A stretch of 64,000 bases of DNA from Streptococcus ovis DSM 16829 (GCF_000380125.1 NZ_KB904562.1:236289-300288); one strand, 5' to 3'. Positions 51,195 through 61,191 are shown, counted from the stretch's first letter. Numbers and translations: made by a program. Notes: a model not told the origin generated them from the sequence alone.

Positions 51195-52646
51195 ATGATG
51201 AGCCATATTGCAGTGGATATTGGTGCATCAAGTGGACGCGTCATGCTTGCAACGCTTGATCGAGATAGAAAGCTGAGTTTGAAGGAAATTCATCGTTTTA
51301 AAAATGAAATTCGATTGGTTGATGGACATTATCGCTGGGATATTTCTTACCTTTTCAATGAAATTTTGACTGGTTTGTCAAAGGTGAAATCTAGTGGTGT
51401 TGAAAAGGCAACCCTAGGGATTGATACGTGGGCGGTAGACTATTGCTTGTTAGATGAGAATGGCGAGCTATTAGCTCAGCCTATTGCCTATCGTGATGAA
51501 CGAACCAATGGTGCGATGGAAGAGGTCTTTCAATCGATAGCTGCTGAAAGAATTTATGCTAAAACAGGGATTCAATTTTTAAAGTTTAATACTCTGTATC
51601 AGTTGTATCGAGAAGATAGGAAATTGCTCAATCAAACGTCGAGTATTTTGATGATTCCAGACTATCTTGCCTACCTTTTGACGGGGGTACAAACGTTAGA
51701 AATTACGAATGCGTCCACTACTCAATTGTTAGAAGTCCATTCTGAAGAGCTGGATCAAGATTTATTGGATTTGCTCCAGTTATCACGGGAGAAATTCCCA
51801 CGAGTGGTGCAGTCAGGTCATGTTATTGGAGAGGTATTACCAGACCTACGAGTAGCCTACGATTTACCTGACTGCAAGGTGATTGCGGTAGCCACTCACG
51901 ATACAGCTTCTGCAGTTGTTGGGGTGCCGTCTGTTGGTGAACACCCTGCCTACATTTCAAGTGGAACATGGTCTTTGATTGGTTTAGAAAATCATTCCCC
52001 CATTACAAGTCATGCAGCATTTGAACAGAACTATACCAATGAACGTGGTGCCTACCATACCTATCGTTTCTTGAAAAATATTACGGGAATGTGGGCAGTA
52101 CAAGAAATTGCTCGCAACTTAGATTACCAATATAGTTATGCTGAAATGGCACAGGAAGCCTATCAGGTCGAGCCCTTTTTACAGTATGTGAATCTGAACG
52201 ATGACCGTTTTACCAGACCAGAAAACATGATTGAGGAAATTCAAGCCTATTGTCATGAAACGAATCAAGTAGTTCCTAAAACAGTGGGAGAACTAACCAT
52301 GTGCGTGTATTCCAATCTAGCACTGATTTATGCGCATGAGTGGAAAGTCATGCAGGAATTATCTAGTCATTCTTGCAAGACCCTTCATATTGTTGGCGGT
52401 GGATCCAATGTCAAATTGTTAAATCAGCTGACAGCAGATGTGATTGAAAAACCAGTCATCGCTGGCCCAGGTGAAGCAACAGCAATTGGAAATGTGATGG
52501 TTCAGTTAGTATCAGAGGGAATCGTCGAGTCAGTCACAGAAGCACGAGCTTGGTTAAAACAGCAATTTGACTATGATGTATATCAGCCCCAGCCGATTGG
52601 TGATAGAGATCACTTGGCTTTATTTAGAGAAAAAGTAGTACATTAA
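51195..52646 (+). CDS. rhaB: Rhamnulokinase
   Basis: A 483-residue FGGY-family sugar kinase. It has [12 protein letters not shown] phosphate-binding motif at the start, [15 protein letters not shown] near 75 and the C-terminal ATP motif [17 protein letters not shown] near 400. It phosphorylates L-rhamnulose at O-1. ATG at 51195 lies behind GAGGAGGAAAAA; the longer frame from 51165 has this site inside. It is followed by rhaA after 20 bp and is clearly in the same operon. Confidence 0.92.
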   Translation: MMSHIAVDIGASSGRVMLATLDRDRKLSLKEIHRFKNEIRLVDGHYRWDISYLFNEILTGLSKVKSSGVEKATLGIDTWAVDYCLLDENGELLAQPIAYRDERTNGAMEEVFQSIAAERIYAKTGIQFLKFNTLYQLYREDRKLLNQTSSILMIPDYLAYLLTGVQTLEITNASTTQLLEVHSEELDQDLLDLLQLSREKFPRVVQSGHVIGEVLPDLRVAYDLPDCKVIAVATHDTASAVVGVPSVGEHPAYISSGTWSLIGLENHSPITSHAAFEQNYTNERGAYHTYRFLKNITGMWAVQEIARNLDYQYSYAEMAQEAYQVEPFLQYVNLNDDRFTRPENMIEEIQAYCHETNQVVPKTVGELTMCVYSNLALIYAHEWKVMQELSSHSCKTLHIVGGGSNVKLLNQLTADVIEKPVIAGPGEATAIGNVMVQLVSEGIVESVTEARAWLKQQFDYDVYQPQPIGDRDHLALFREKVVH

Positions 52647-52666
52647 TTCAAAAAAAGGAGATCAAT

Positions 52667-53923
52667 ATGACAACAATTGCAGACCGCTATCAAGTAGCAA
52701 AAGAACGCTACGCTAACATTGGAGTTGATACAGATGCTGCTCTTAAAAAATTACAGAATATCAAAATCTCAATGCACTGCTGGCAGGGAGATGATGTCAA
52801 AGGTTTCTTAAACCCAGATGGTGAATTGACAGGTGGGATTATGTCTACTGGGAATTATCCAGGAGCTGCTCATACCCCAGATCAATTACGTGCAGACCTT
52901 GAGAAGGCGTATTCCTTGATTCCAGGGAAACACAAACTCAATCTTCATGCTATTTATCTAGATACGGATGAAGCAGTAGATTTGAATGAGATTGAACCAA
53001 AACACTTTGAAAAATGGGTGGCTTGGGCAAAAGAACAAGGAATCGGTCTTGATTTTAACCCAACCTTCTTCTCACATCCAATGATGAAAGATGGATTCAC
53101 ACTTTCTCATCCTGACAAGGAAGTCCGTGATTACTGGATTGAACACGGGAAACGTAGCCGTCGTGTCGCTGAGTATTTTGGTAAAGAATTAGGAGAAACC
53201 TGCTACACGAACTTCTGGGTTCCAGATGGGTTTAAGGATAATCCAATTGACCGCTTAACTCCTCGCAAACGTCTCATGGAATCATTGGATGCAATCTTCG
53301 CAGAAGAAATTGACGAAGCGTACAATGTTGATACTGTTGAAAGCAAACTCTTCGGACTAGGTGCAGAGGCTTACACTGTCGGCTCACATGAATTCTACAT
53401 GGGCTATGGTTTGACACGTAATAAAGCAATTTTACTAGATGCAGGTCACTTCCATCCAACAGAAGTCATCTCTAATAAGTTGTCAGCTTTATCACTCTTT
53501 AGTGAAAAGAATTTGATGCTTCATGTGTCACGCCCAGTACGTTGGGATTCAGACCATGTGGTCATCATGGATGATGAGTTGCAGGATATTGCCAAAGAGT
53601 TGGTCAGAAATGATCTTCTTGAGAAAACAGCAATCGGTTTAGACTTCTTTGATGCGACGATTAATCGTATCGCTGCTTGGGTGATCGGAACACGCAATAC
53701 ACAAAAAGCACTTCTGAAAGCATTATTAGAGCCAACAACTGAGTTAAAAGCACTTGAAAACAATTTCGATTTCACAGCTCGCCTGGCTTACACAGAAGAA
53801 TTGAAGGATTTCCCATACGCAGATGTTTGGAATTACTTCTGTGAACAAAATGGGGTTCCAGTTGGTCTTGATTGGCTCAAAGAAGTCCAAGAATATGAAA
53901 AAACGATCTTGGCAGTACGTTAA
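52667..53923 (+). CDS. rhaA: L-rhamnose isomerase
   Basis: A 418-residue TIM-barrel isomerase, the usual length for Rha[15 protein letters not shown] near residue 35 and metal-site regions [20 protein letters not shown] (about 130) and GHFHPTEVI (about 262) are present. It converts L-rhamnose to L-rhamnulose. AAAAAGGAGATCAAT precedes the ATG. It lies between rhaB and rhaD as in many Firmicute rha operons. Confidence 0.93.
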   Translation: MTTIADRYQVAKERYANIGVDTDAALKKLQNIKISMHCWQGDDVKGFLNPDGELTGGIMSTGNYPGAAHTPDQLRADLEKAYSLIPGKHKLNLHAIYLDTDEAVDLNEIEPKHFEKWVAWAKEQGIGLDFNPTFFSHPMMKDGFTLSHPDKEVRDYWIEHGKRSRRVAEYFGKELGETCYTNFWVPDGFKDNPIDRLTPRKRLMESLDAIFAEEIDEAYNVDTVESKLFGLGAEAYTVGSHEFYMGYGLTRNKAILLDAGHFHPTEVISNKLSALSLFSEKNLMLHVSRPVRWDSDHVVIMDDELQDIAKELVRNDLLEKTAIGLDFFDATINRIAAWVIGTRNTQKALLKALLEPTTELKALENNFDFTARLAYTEELKDFPYADVWNYFCEQNGVPVGLDWLKEVQEYEKTILAVR

Positions 53924-54078
53924 ATTGATGCGGTTAAATTGGATATTTAGCCGTGATTCGTGAGAATTAGTGATTTGATATGTTTGCATTGCTTAGTGAG
54001 ACAACAATAAAGGGTCTTTCCTTGATTGTCTGAGTTTATACGATAGCAGAAACTATCAAATAAAGAAAAGGAGTAAAA

Positions 54079-54900
54079 ATGACTAAATTTGTTGATTCAT
54101 CGTTTGTAAAAAATATGCGTGATGTAACGCGTGAATCTTACCTTCGCTATTGGGATGAGCGAAATGGTGGGAATGTCTCTTATAGGCTGACAGCTGAAGA
54201 AGTGGAAGGTTTTGAGGATGTCCATGAGGTAAAACGGACCTTGGAACTTGGCTTTGATGCCAGTGCATTGGCTGGATTCTATTATCTTGTAACCGGAACA
54301 GGACGCTATTTTCGGAATGTGTACGATCGTCCAACCTTGGATTTAGGTCTTGTTAAAATTTCTCAAGACGGGCAAAGCTATGACATTGTTTGGGGCTTTG
54401 AAGACGGTGGAAAACCAACGTCTGAATTTCCAAGTCATTTGATGAGCCATATTGAGCGCCTTAAAGTGAATTCTGAACAACGGGTTGTTTTCCATTGCCA
54501 CCCAACCAATCTCATTGCCATGAGTTTTACGCAAGAGCTGTCAGAACGTCATTTGTCACGCGTGCTTTGGAAAATGCAGGCTGAATCAATTGTGGTTTTC
54601 CCAGAAGGTATCGGGGTTATTCCTTACATGACACCAGGAACCAATGCGATTGGTGAAGCGACTGCAGCAAAAATGGCTGAATATCAAGCTGTTCTGTGGC
54701 CACATCACGGTTTGTTTGCAGCTGGTGTATCACTTGATGAAACCTATGGTCTTGTTGAAGTCATCGAAAAAGCTGCCATGATTTTTTCTCAAGTGGGTGC
54801 ACAAGGAGGTGTCATCAAACAAGAAATTACAGATCAAGAACTACAAGAAATTGCAGATTACTTTGGACAAACCCCACATGAAGGCTTCTTGGATTTGTAA
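54079..54900 (+). CDS. rhaD: Rhamnulose-1-phosphate aldolase
   Basis: A 273-residue class II aldolase. The zinc histidines are in [10 protein letters not shown] (about 140) and ALWPHHGLF-type [12 protein letters not shown] (about 212), and GGNVSYR near 33 binds phosphate. It splits rhamnulose 1-phosphate into DHAP and L-lactaldehyde. AAAGGAGTAAAA precedes the ATG. The 155-bp gap from rhaA contains an imperfect hairpin CGGTTAAA/TTTAGCCG near 53932-53954 but no clear terminator, so cotranscription is likely. Confidence 0.93.
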   Translation: MTKFVDSSFVKNMRDVTRESYLRYWDERNGGNVSYRLTAEEVEGFEDVHEVKRTLELGFDASALAGFYYLVTGTGRYFRNVYDRPTLDLGLVKISQDGQSYDIVWGFEDGGKPTSEFPSHLMSHIERLKVNSEQRVVFHCHPTNLIAMSFTQELSERHLSRVLWKMQAESIVVFPEGIGVIPYMTPGTNAIGEATAAKMAEYQAVLWPHHGLFAAGVSLDETYGLVEVIEKAAMIFSQVGAQGGVIKQEITDQELQEIADYFGQTPHEGFLDL

Positions 54901-54920
54901 CATATTGAAAAGATAAGAAA

Positions 54921-54950
54921 AAGGATTGGAGTTCTCTCCAATCCTTCTTT
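54921..54950. terminator. Bidirectional terminator between rhaD and pepQ
   Basis: AAGGATTGGAG (54921-54931)-TTCT-CTCCAATCCTT (54936-54946) followed by CTTT; the A-rich stretch on the other side serves pepQ. Confidence 0.85.
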
Positions 54951-54962
54951 GTAATGCAAAGG

Positions 54963-56048
54963 TTACCCTTCAAAATAGAGCAATTCTTTTGGTGTTTGAG
55001 TGAAGACCTCAAAACCACTATCTGTGACATAGCCACAGTCTTCGATGCGGACGCCGACTTTGCCAGGAATATAGATACCTGGTTCAACAGAGAAGCACAT
55101 GCCTTCTTCGATAACCATATCATTTCCAGCCATGATAGATGGGAATTCATGGACGCTCATGCCAAGGCCGTGCCCGAGACGATGGTTGAAGTACTCGCCA
55201 TAGCCAGCTTTTTTGATGACATTACGAGCTGCTGCATCTACTTCAGCAGCCGTCACACCCGGTTTGATGAAATCAAGTGCTGTGAGTTGAGCTTCTAAGC
55301 AAAGTGCGTAGATATCTTTTTTGAATTGGTCTGGTTGACCAACGGCAACTGTCCGTGTCATGTCAGACGTATAGCCAAGTGTTTCTACTCCGAGGTCAAA
55401 AAGGAGCAGTGCATTATTCTCAATGCGATTAGTACCAGGTATTCCGTGTGGATTAGCAGCGTTATTTCCTGTCAAGACCATGGTTTCAAAACTCATTTTT
55501 GAAATGCCTTGTTTTTTCATGCCAAATTCAATCTGGGCAATGATATCTGCCTCTGTGACATTCAAGGAAATATTGTCAAATCCGATTTGCATAGCCTTAT
55601 CTGCAAAGTCACCTGCCACCAACATTTTGTCAATCTCATCGCGTGATTTAATCAGCTTCATGCGGTTGATAAGTGGTGTCAAATCTGAGAAGGATTGCTG
55701 AAAGATAGATTGCAAACCGTGGTAACGCGTCAAATTCAAGTTATCAAATTCCGCTCCAATGGCTGAGAACTGCTTTTGTGGTAGTGAATGTTTGATAACA
55801 TGCCATGGATTTTCTGAATCCATGTAGCCTACCACTGGGAAATCCACTGTTTCACGTGCTCGCTCTACATCAAGAGCGGGGAGGAATAAGAGAGAATCTG
55901 CATCAGGTTGGACAAAGAGCAACATGTGACGTTCGTGTGGATCACTAGCAAATCCAGTGACATAAGCAATGGTCGCTGGATCTGAAAAAATGGCCAAATC
56001 AATTTTTTCTTGGTCAAGGTAAGTCTGAATAGTTTGAATTTTAGACAT
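54963..56048 (-). CDS. pepQ: Xaa-Pro dipeptidase
   Basis: A 361-residue M24 metallopeptidase: creatinase-like N-domain (1-125) and pita-bread catalytic domain with metal ligands D (LLFDLGVETLGYTSDMTRTV), H (HRLGHGLGMSVHE), E (FSVEPGIY) and E (VRIEDCG). It cleaves dipeptides with C-terminal proline. The start at 56048 (MSKIQTIQ) has GAAAGAGGTG upstream; a longer frame to 56183 reaches into the ccpA promoter. It is divergent from ccpA, a conserved arrangement in lactic acid bacteria. Confidence 0.93.
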   Translation of the reverse strand: MSKIQTIQTYLDQEKIDLAIFSDPATIAYVTGFASDPHERHMLLFVQPDADSLLFLPALDVERARETVDFPVVGYMDSENPWHVIKHSLPQKQFSAIGAEFDNLNLTRYHGLQSIFQQSFSDLTPLINRMKLIKSRDEIDKMLVAGDFADKAMQIGFDNISLNVTEADIIAQIEFGMKKQGISKMSFETMVLTGNNAANPHGIPGTNRIENNALLLFDLGVETLGYTSDMTRTVAVGQPDQFKKDIYALCLEAQLTALDFIKPGVTAAEVDAAARNVIKKAGYGEYFNHRLGHGLGMSVHEFPSIMAGNDMVIEEGMCFSVEPGIYIPGKVGVRIEDCGYVTDSGFEVFTQTPKELLYFEG

Positions 56049-56127
56049 AATACACCTCTTTCTATACCTATATTCTTGCAAAAAATGAAAAAAATTGCAA
56101 GAAGAAAAAGAAAATGATAAATTTTGC

Positions 56128-56156
56128 TTGAAAGTGGTTTCAAAAAATGATACACT
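56128..56156 (+). promoter_or_regulatory. ccpA promoter with a cre-like site in the spacer
   Basis: TTGAAA (56128-56133), 17 bp, TACACT (56151-56156). TGAAAGTGGTTTCA (56129-56142) resembles cre (TGAAANCGNTTNCA with one central change) and overlaps the -35, suggesting autoregulation of ccpA and possibly control of the divergent pepQ. Confidence 0.6.
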
Positions 56157-56214
56157 ATAAGGGAGTGAAAGCGTAATTTTCATAAAAAGAAGAAGGAAAG
56201 GAAACGAATCAAAT

Positions 56215-57219
56215 ATGATGAATACAGACGATACAGTAACGATTTATGACGTTGCCCGTGAAGCAGGTGTATCAATGGCTACTGTCAGTCGCGTTGTCAA
56301 TGGCAATAAAAATGTCAAGGAAAATACACGCAAGAAAGTCTTAGAAGTTATCGATCGCTTGGACTACCGTCCAAACGCTGTGGCGCGAGGCTTAGCAAGT
56401 AAAAAAACAACGACAGTAGGTGTCGTGATTCCAAATATTGCCAATGCCTATTATGCGACTTTGGCAAAGGGGATTGATGATATTGCGGATATGTACAAGT
56501 ACAATATTGTCCTTGCTAATAGTGACGAAAACGATGAAAAAGAAATCAATGTGGTCAACACCCTCTTTTCTAAACAAGTAGATGGGATTGTCTTTATGGG
56601 CTACCATTTGACAGACAAGATCCGGGCTGAGTTTTCTCGCTCTAGAACGCCAATAGTACTTGCAGGGACCGTAGATTTGGAGCATCAATTGCCAAGCGTT
56701 AATATCGACTATGCAAAAGCAGCATCAGATGCAGTAGATATTTTGGCGAAACATAGCGACAAGATTGCCTTTGTATCTGGACCATTAGTAGATGATATCA
56801 ATGGTAAAGTGCGTTTGACAGGTTATAAGGATGGTTTGAAAGCAAATGGCTTGGAATTCCAAGAAGGATTGGTTTTTGAGTCTAAGTACAAGTATGAAGA
56901 AGGCTATGCTCTTGCAGAGCGTCTCTTGAATGCAGGCGCTACAGCAGCGTATGTGGCAGAAGACGAAATTGCAGCAGGATTGCTAAATGGTATTGCGGAT
57001 AAGGGAGTGAAAGTTCCTGAGGAATTTGAATTGATTACTAGTGATGATTCATTGGTAACGAAATTCACTCGTCCAAATATGACCTCTATCAGCCAACCGC
57101 TTTATGATATCGGTGCGATTGCTATGCGGATGCTGACAAAAATTATGCACAAAGAGGAGTTGGAAAGCCGTGAAGTGATTTTGAATCATGGTATCAAGGA
57201 AAGACAAACAACTCGTTAA
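56215..57219 (+). CDS. ccpA: Catabolite control protein A
   Basis: A 334-residue LacI-family regulator with helix-turn-helix VTIYDVAREAGVSMATVSRV (about 8-27), hinge YRPNAVARGLASKKTTTVG and a periplasmic-binding-protein-like core. With HPr-Ser-P it represses or activates carbon-catabolite genes at cre sites, several of which seem to occur in this window. ATG behind AAGGAAAGGAAACG; ATG at 56218 is equally possible. Confidence 0.95.
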   Translation: MMNTDDTVTIYDVAREAGVSMATVSRVVNGNKNVKENTRKKVLEVIDRLDYRPNAVARGLASKKTTTVGVVIPNIANAYYATLAKGIDDIADMYKYNIVLANSDENDEKEINVVNTLFSKQVDGIVFMGYHLTDKIRAEFSRSRTPIVLAGTVDLEHQLPSVNIDYAKAASDAVDILAKHSDKIAFVSGPLVDDINGKVRLTGYKDGLKANGLEFQEGLVFESKYKYEEGYALAERLLNAGATAAYVAEDEIAAGLLNGIADKGVKVPEEFELITSDDSLVTKFTRPNMTSISQPLYDIGAIAMRMLTKIMHKEELESREVILNHGIKERQTTR

Positions 57220-57379
57220 GAATGAAAAAGTTAAAATCGTAAGGAGTGCCTCAGATAGAAGACGCTCCAGTTTATCAAGCAGAATAACCATAGAAAATCT
57301 GCAAGGTAACATCATCTTCCTATTTTCGCGAGTGATAGCGAGAAAGGAAAGTATCGGAAAAAGAACTTTTCTTCACACT

Positions 57380-57410
57380 AAGACACTTCTGTTGGGAGTG
57401 TCTTTTTTTT
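57380..57410 (+). terminator. Terminator after ccpA
   Basis: AAGACACT-type stem with GAGTGTCTT around 57380-57403, followed by a long T-run. It ends only about 18 bases before the first glycosyltransferase start. Confidence 0.85.
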
Positions 57411-57427
57411 TGAAAAAAGGCTATAAT

Positions 57428-58432
57428 ATGATTATGAAAGTATTATTGTATTTAGAAGGAAAGACCGTTCTGCAAAAATCTGGTATAGGTCGTGCCCTTC
57501 ATCATCAGATGGAAGCTCTTGATTTGGCGGGCATTCCGTACACGACGGACTTGCTTGGTGATTATGATGTCGTTCATATTAATACATATGGACCGCGCTC
57601 GTTCCTGTTGCTTCATGCAGCAAAAAGACGCGGTAAGAAAGTCATTATGCATGGACATTCAACACGAGAAGACTTTAGAAATTCTTTTATTGGTTCTAAT
57701 TTGCTGGCGCCTTTGGTTGGGAAATATCTAGCCCATATGTACCAGACTGCAGATTTTGTGATTACACCATCTGAGTATTCAAAAAAATTGATTGCTTCTT
57801 ATGGGGTGACAACACCTACTATCGCAGTATCCAATGGCATTGATTTAGCAAAATACAAAAAAGATGAGCGAAAAGAGCAGATCTTTCGTGAGCATTTTGG
57901 AATTGAAGAGGGACAACCAGTGGTGATTTGTGCGGGGCTCTATTTCCGGCGTAAGGGGATAGAGGATTTTGTCAAGGTGGCTGAGAAAATGCCCCATGTC
58001 CGCTTTATTTGGCTGGGAAGTATCAATAAATGGATCATTCCATCTTATATTCGTAAAATTGTAGATGGTGATCACCCTGCAAATGTTTCTTTCCCAGGTT
58101 ATTTTAAGGGAGCTGTTTTTCAAGGGGCCATGTCGGGGGCAAATGCTTTTTTCTTCCCCTCCTATGAGGAAACAGAAGGCATTGTTGTCTTAGAGGCTCT
58201 TGCGAGTCACCAACACGTCGTTTTGCGGGATATTCCTGTCTATGAGGGTTGGGTAGATGATTCAGTGGCAGAATTAGGAAACAGCATTGAGGACTTCGTT
58301 GAGTCCATCCAGAAAATATTAGATAAGAAAGTCGATAAGCGAGAGGCTGGTTATCAAGTGGCAGTTAGTCGCTCCTTGGATAAGGTTTCTCATCAGTTAG
58401 CAGATGCCTATCGACAAGTAATGGAGTTATAG
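57428..58432 (+). CDS. cpoA: Glycolipid glycosyltransferase (CpoA-like)
   Basis: A 334-residue GT4-family enzyme. Its KSGIGRALHHQMEALDLAGIPYTTDLLGDYDVVHINTYGP region is like pneumococcal CpoA, the transferase making galactosyl-glucosyl-diacylglycerol, and it shares the order after ccpA. GSINKW and the ETEGIVVLEALA nucleotide-sugar motif lie at about 200 and 250. Start at 57428, or 57434, both ATG; longer frames back to 57188 cross the ccpA terminator. TATAAT at 57422-57427 directly precedes it. It acts at the membrane. Confidence 0.8.
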   Translation: MIMKVLLYLEGKTVLQKSGIGRALHHQMEALDLAGIPYTTDLLGDYDVVHINTYGPRSFLLLHAAKRRGKKVIMHGHSTREDFRNSFIGSNLLAPLVGKYLAHMYQTADFVITPSEYSKKLIASYGVTTPTIAVSNGIDLAKYKKDERKEQIFREHFGIEEGQPVVICAGLYFRRKGIEDFVKVAEKMPHVRFIWLGSINKWIIPSYIRKIVDGDHPANVSFPGYFKGAVFQGAMSGANAFFFPSYEETEGIVVLEALASHQHVVLRDIPVYEGWVDDSVAELGNSIEDFVESIQKILDKKVDKREAGYQVAVSRSLDKVSHQLADAYRQVMEL

Positions 58433-59779
58433 ATGAGAATTGGTTTGTTTACAGATACTTATTTTCCACAAGTTTCTGGGGTTGCGACCTCTATTAAAAC
58501 ACTAAAGACAGAACTGGAAAAGTTAGGTCACACTGTATTTATCTTTACGACGACGGATAAAGATGTCAATCGCTATGAAGACTGGGATATCATCCGCCTT
58601 CCATCTGTTCCATTCTTTGCTTTTAAGGATCGACGCGTAGCCTATGCTGGATTTGCGGATGCACTCGATATTTCCCGTCGCTACCAGCTGGATATTATTC
58701 ACACCCACACAGAGTTTTCACTGGGAATCTTGGGGGTTGAAATTGCACACGCTCTAAAGATTCCGGTTGTCCATACCTACCACACCCACTATGAAGATTA
58801 TGTTCGTTATATTGCTCGCGGTCTCTTGATTCGTCCGCGAATGGTGAAATATTTTGCTCGTGTGTTTTTTAAGGATGTAGATGGTATCATTTGTCCAAGT
58901 GAGATTGTGGAAAATCTCTTACGTTCTTACCAGATTAAACAGGATTTACGAGTCATTCCAACCGGAATTGAATTGGCGAAATTTGACCGTCCTGAAATTC
59001 AGCAACAAGATGTTTTAGCGTTACGTGAGCGCTTAGGTATTGACCCTGATGAAACGATGCTTCTTAGCCTATCACGTATTTCTTATGAGAAAAATATTCA
59101 GGGAGTTGTAAAAGCCATGCCCGAGGTATTGGCAGATAATCCGAAAGTAAAATTGGTCATCGCGGGTGGTGGTCCTTATGTAGCGGATATTGAAAAATTG
59201 ATTCGCGCTTTGGAATTGGAGGAGTCCGTTATCTTGACAGGGATGATTCCACCATCTGAAACTGCCCTTTATTACAAAGCAGCAGATTTCTTTATTTCTG
59301 CTTCAACAAGTGAAACACAGGGATTAACTTACCTGGAGAGCCTTGCTTCGGGAACGCCTGTCATTGCTCATGGCAATCCTTATTTGGACAATGTCATCAA
59401 TGATAAGATGTTTGGAACACTCTACTATCACGACTATGATTTAGCAGCAGCAATCATTGATGCGGTTATTCAGACCCCCCCTATGAAAGCAGAGTTGTTA
59501 CAGGAAAAACTCTATGAGATTTCAGCGGAAAATTTTGGAAAAAAAGTATATGAATACTATTTAGACTTGAAAATTGCTAATGATTTTAATAAGGAATATC
59601 TTTATGAAGAATCTTTGCCAGTTTATCTTGCGCAAAAAGCTAGTCAAGCACCTGTTGTTATTGCTAGAACAGCGACTCATTTACCGAAGCGGTTGATTGT
59701 TTCAACCACTGCACAAACCAAAAAACTTGCCAAAATTTCGGTGAAGAGCATCCAATCCATCCGAAAAAATTTGGATTAG
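58433..59779 (+). CDS. Diacylglycerol glucosyltransferase-like GT4 enzyme
   Basis: A 448-residue processive-type GT4 glycosyltransferase: N-domain GLFTDTYFPQVSGVATSIKTL and HTHTEFSLGILG, C-domain SRISYEKNIQGV and ETQGLTYLESLASG with the conserved E-x7-E pattern. It matches alpha-monoglucosyldiacylglycerol synthases that supply lipoteichoic-acid anchors, acting before CpoA. It starts immediately after the previous stop. The C-terminal 60 residues are basic and may bind membrane. Confidence 0.85.
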   Translation: MRIGLFTDTYFPQVSGVATSIKTLKTELEKLGHTVFIFTTTDKDVNRYEDWDIIRLPSVPFFAFKDRRVAYAGFADALDISRRYQLDIIHTHTEFSLGILGVEIAHALKIPVVHTYHTHYEDYVRYIARGLLIRPRMVKYFARVFFKDVDGIICPSEIVENLLRSYQIKQDLRVIPTGIELAKFDRPEIQQQDVLALRERLGIDPDETMLLSLSRISYEKNIQGVVKAMPEVLADNPKVKLVIAGGGPYVADIEKLIRALELEESVILTGMIPPSETALYYKAADFFISASTSETQGLTYLESLASGTPVIAHGNPYLDNVINDKMFGTLYYHDYDLAAAIIDAVIQTPPMKAELLQEKLYEISAENFGKKVYEYYLDLKIANDFNKEYLYEESLPVYLAQKASQAPVVIARTATHLPKRLIVSTTAQTKKLAKISVKSIQSIRKNLD

Positions 59780-59834
59780 AGAACTGTTAGGCTTAGTTCG
59801 TCGATGGTAACGTTTCGTCGTAAGACAGATTTAA

Positions 59835-59868
59835 ACAATCTTAAACAGTTAGAATTGTTTAAGATTGT
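59835..59868. other. Perfect 13-bp inverted repeat
   Basis: ACAATCTTAAACA (59835-59847), 8-base loop, TGTTTAAGATTGT (59856-59868), without a T-run. It lies between the glycosyltransferase operon and the next gene. It could be a weak terminator stem, an operator or an RNA stabiliser. Confidence 0.55.
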
Positions 59869-59905
59869 GAGAAGAATTTAGAAAAAAAGAAGGTAGGATT
59901 AAGAT

Positions 59906-60298
59906 ATGAAGCAGATAAAAACAAGTTTCCTCTACAGTTTAATTCCATTTGCTATGGCGTTTTTACCGGATATTTATGGGGCATTTGCAAGATCAGAAGA
60001 TTATCTCCTAGTAAAAGGGTTTCATGTCAATATGATTCTCCTTTACCTGCCTCTTGCTTACGCTCTTCTTAGTTTTATCTTTGGCTGGAGTAAAGGAATT
60101 TCTTTAATCTTTCCTGTGGTTTTACTGCTGATGTTTATCCCAAGGATTATATGGGATTATACTCACAATACAGCTGGTATAGAGGTTTATCTGATCATTT
60201 ATGGAATTATCATCCTTCTATTTATGTTTCTTGGTTGGGGACTAAGGAGCCTCCTTCAAAAAAATCACAGTAAGTGTCTAGAGTTTTGGGAAACGTAA
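59906..60298 (+). CDS. Hypothetical membrane protein with four helices
   Basis: A 130-residue protein with about four transmembrane segments (10-28, 42-62, 66-85, 93-115) and a short basic tail. AAGAAGGTAGG precedes the ATG. No family recognised. It is the last gene of chromosomal character before the second mobile region and is followed by a strong terminator. Confidence 0.7.
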   Translation: MKQIKTSFLYSLIPFAMAFLPDIYGAFARSEDYLLVKGFHVNMILLYLPLAYALLSFIFGWSKGISLIFPVVLLLMFIPRIIWDYTHNTAGIEVYLIIYGIIILLFMFLGWGLRSLLQKNHSKCLEFWET

Positions 60299-60320
60299 AA
60301 TTGAATACCTTATAACTTAA

Positions 60321-60347
60321 GAGAACGAGAAATTCGTTCTCTTTTTT
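60321..60347 (+). terminator. Terminator after the membrane protein gene
   Basis: GAGAACGA (60321-60328)/TCGTTCTC (60334-60341) with a 5-base loop and TTTTTT. Confidence 0.85.
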
Positions 60348-60380
60348 CGTTGCCTAAAACTAGTGAAAGGACACAAACAG

Positions 60381-60755
60381 ATGTCAAATAACATTGAAAT
60401 CATCATGGATATTGAAACTCTAGAAATATTTGAAGTGATAGATCTTGATGAAAAGGAAGAAGGTGTTGACACAGATGGCACAGAAGATTTTCCTGAAGAA
60501 GAAATTGTGTTGCCGTATGATGGCCTAAATAGAGTTTGGACAAGTAAAGGTTACTACTATAAACCTTCTAGCCTACTTTGGAGAATTGAGAAAGATGGCG
60601 TTGTTCATCAATTAAGTCCTAAAAATAAACATGGAACCTATCCTTATTATCAACGTTCCAGTGATTACACTTGGGGGCGTAGTAATCAACTCACACAAGA
60701 AGAAGCTATGTGGCTGACTTTGGAGTTTAATCCAGACCTGATGAATTATGTATAA
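60381..60755 (+). CDS. Hypothetical protein at the start of the second mobile region
   Basis: A 124-residue protein with an acidic N-terminal third (DLDEKEEGVDTDGTEDFPEEE) and an aromatic C-terminal domain (GYYYKPSSLLWRIEKDG, WGRSNQLTQEEAMWLTLEF). No known family. GAAAGGA lies nine bases before the ATG at 60381; an in-frame GTG at 60363 is an alternative. It heads a run of small rightward genes leading to a RepA-type gene. Confidence 0.55.
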   Translation: MSNNIEIIMDIETLEIFEVIDLDEKEEGVDTDGTEDFPEEEIVLPYDGLNRVWTSKGYYYKPSSLLWRIEKDGVVHQLSPKNKHGTYPYYQRSSDYTWGRSNQLTQEEAMWLTLEFNPDLMNYV

Positions 60756-60770
60756 GGAGGCAAGTAAAAT

Positions 60771-60938
60771 ATGCCAATTTTAATTCCAGTAAATATTTGT
60801 TTTGCGCTTATCACCTTTTCAATGTTTATAAGCGCCTACCATAGAGAAAAATATTATTTTTCCCATCTATTTATTTTCTTATTGAATGCTTTGGTAGTTC
60901 TATATGTAGTCTTTAACTACTTTGGCTTGTTGAAGTAA
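60771..60938 (+). CDS. Small membrane protein
   Basis: A 55-residue protein with two hydrophobic segments (ILIPVNICFALITFSMFI and HLFIFLLNALVVLYVVF). AAGGAGGCAAGTAAAAT precedes the ATG. The function is unknown. It follows the previous gene by 15 bp and is probably cotranscribed. Confidence 0.6.
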   Translation: MPILIPVNICFALITFSMFISAYHREKYYFSHLFIFLLNALVVLYVVFNYFGLLK

Positions 60939-60979
60939 GAAGAATGCAGTGTACATGAGTTTGGAGATGTAGATTAACT

Positions 60980-61189
60980 ATGATTGGAGAAAAAATATAT
61001 GAAGTTAGATTATATATTCTTGGTGTTATACCTTTATTCAAGGTCCGAGTAAATGAGGAAAAACTTAGGAAAATTTTGATCGCTAATTTGGAATTGAATC
61101 CTGATTTTCATTTAGAAGTTTTTGTTGAAGGAAAGAGATACTGGGTTAGATTGGAAGATGATCGCTTAGTATTGGCTGAAAGGAGTTAA
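60980..61189 (+). CDS. Small hypothetical protein
   Basis: A 69-residue protein with alternating strands and one helix (VNEEKLRKILIANLELN), ending KRYWVRLEDDRLVLAERS. The ribosome site is weak (GGAGATGTAGATTAACT). The next gene follows after two bases. No family recognised. Confidence 0.5.
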   Translation: MIGEKIYEVRLYILGVIPLFKVRVNEEKLRKILIANLELNPDFHLEVFVEGKRYWVRLEDDRLVLAERS

Positions 61190-61191
61190 TT

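Noticed and set aside
54954-55701. Plus-strand frames opposite pepQ
   Set aside because: pepQ has full M24 motifs in its frame; these are antisense shadows.
59780-60320. tRNA or attachment site at the border of the second mobile region
   Set aside because: No cloverleaf and no direct repeat could be found inside the window.
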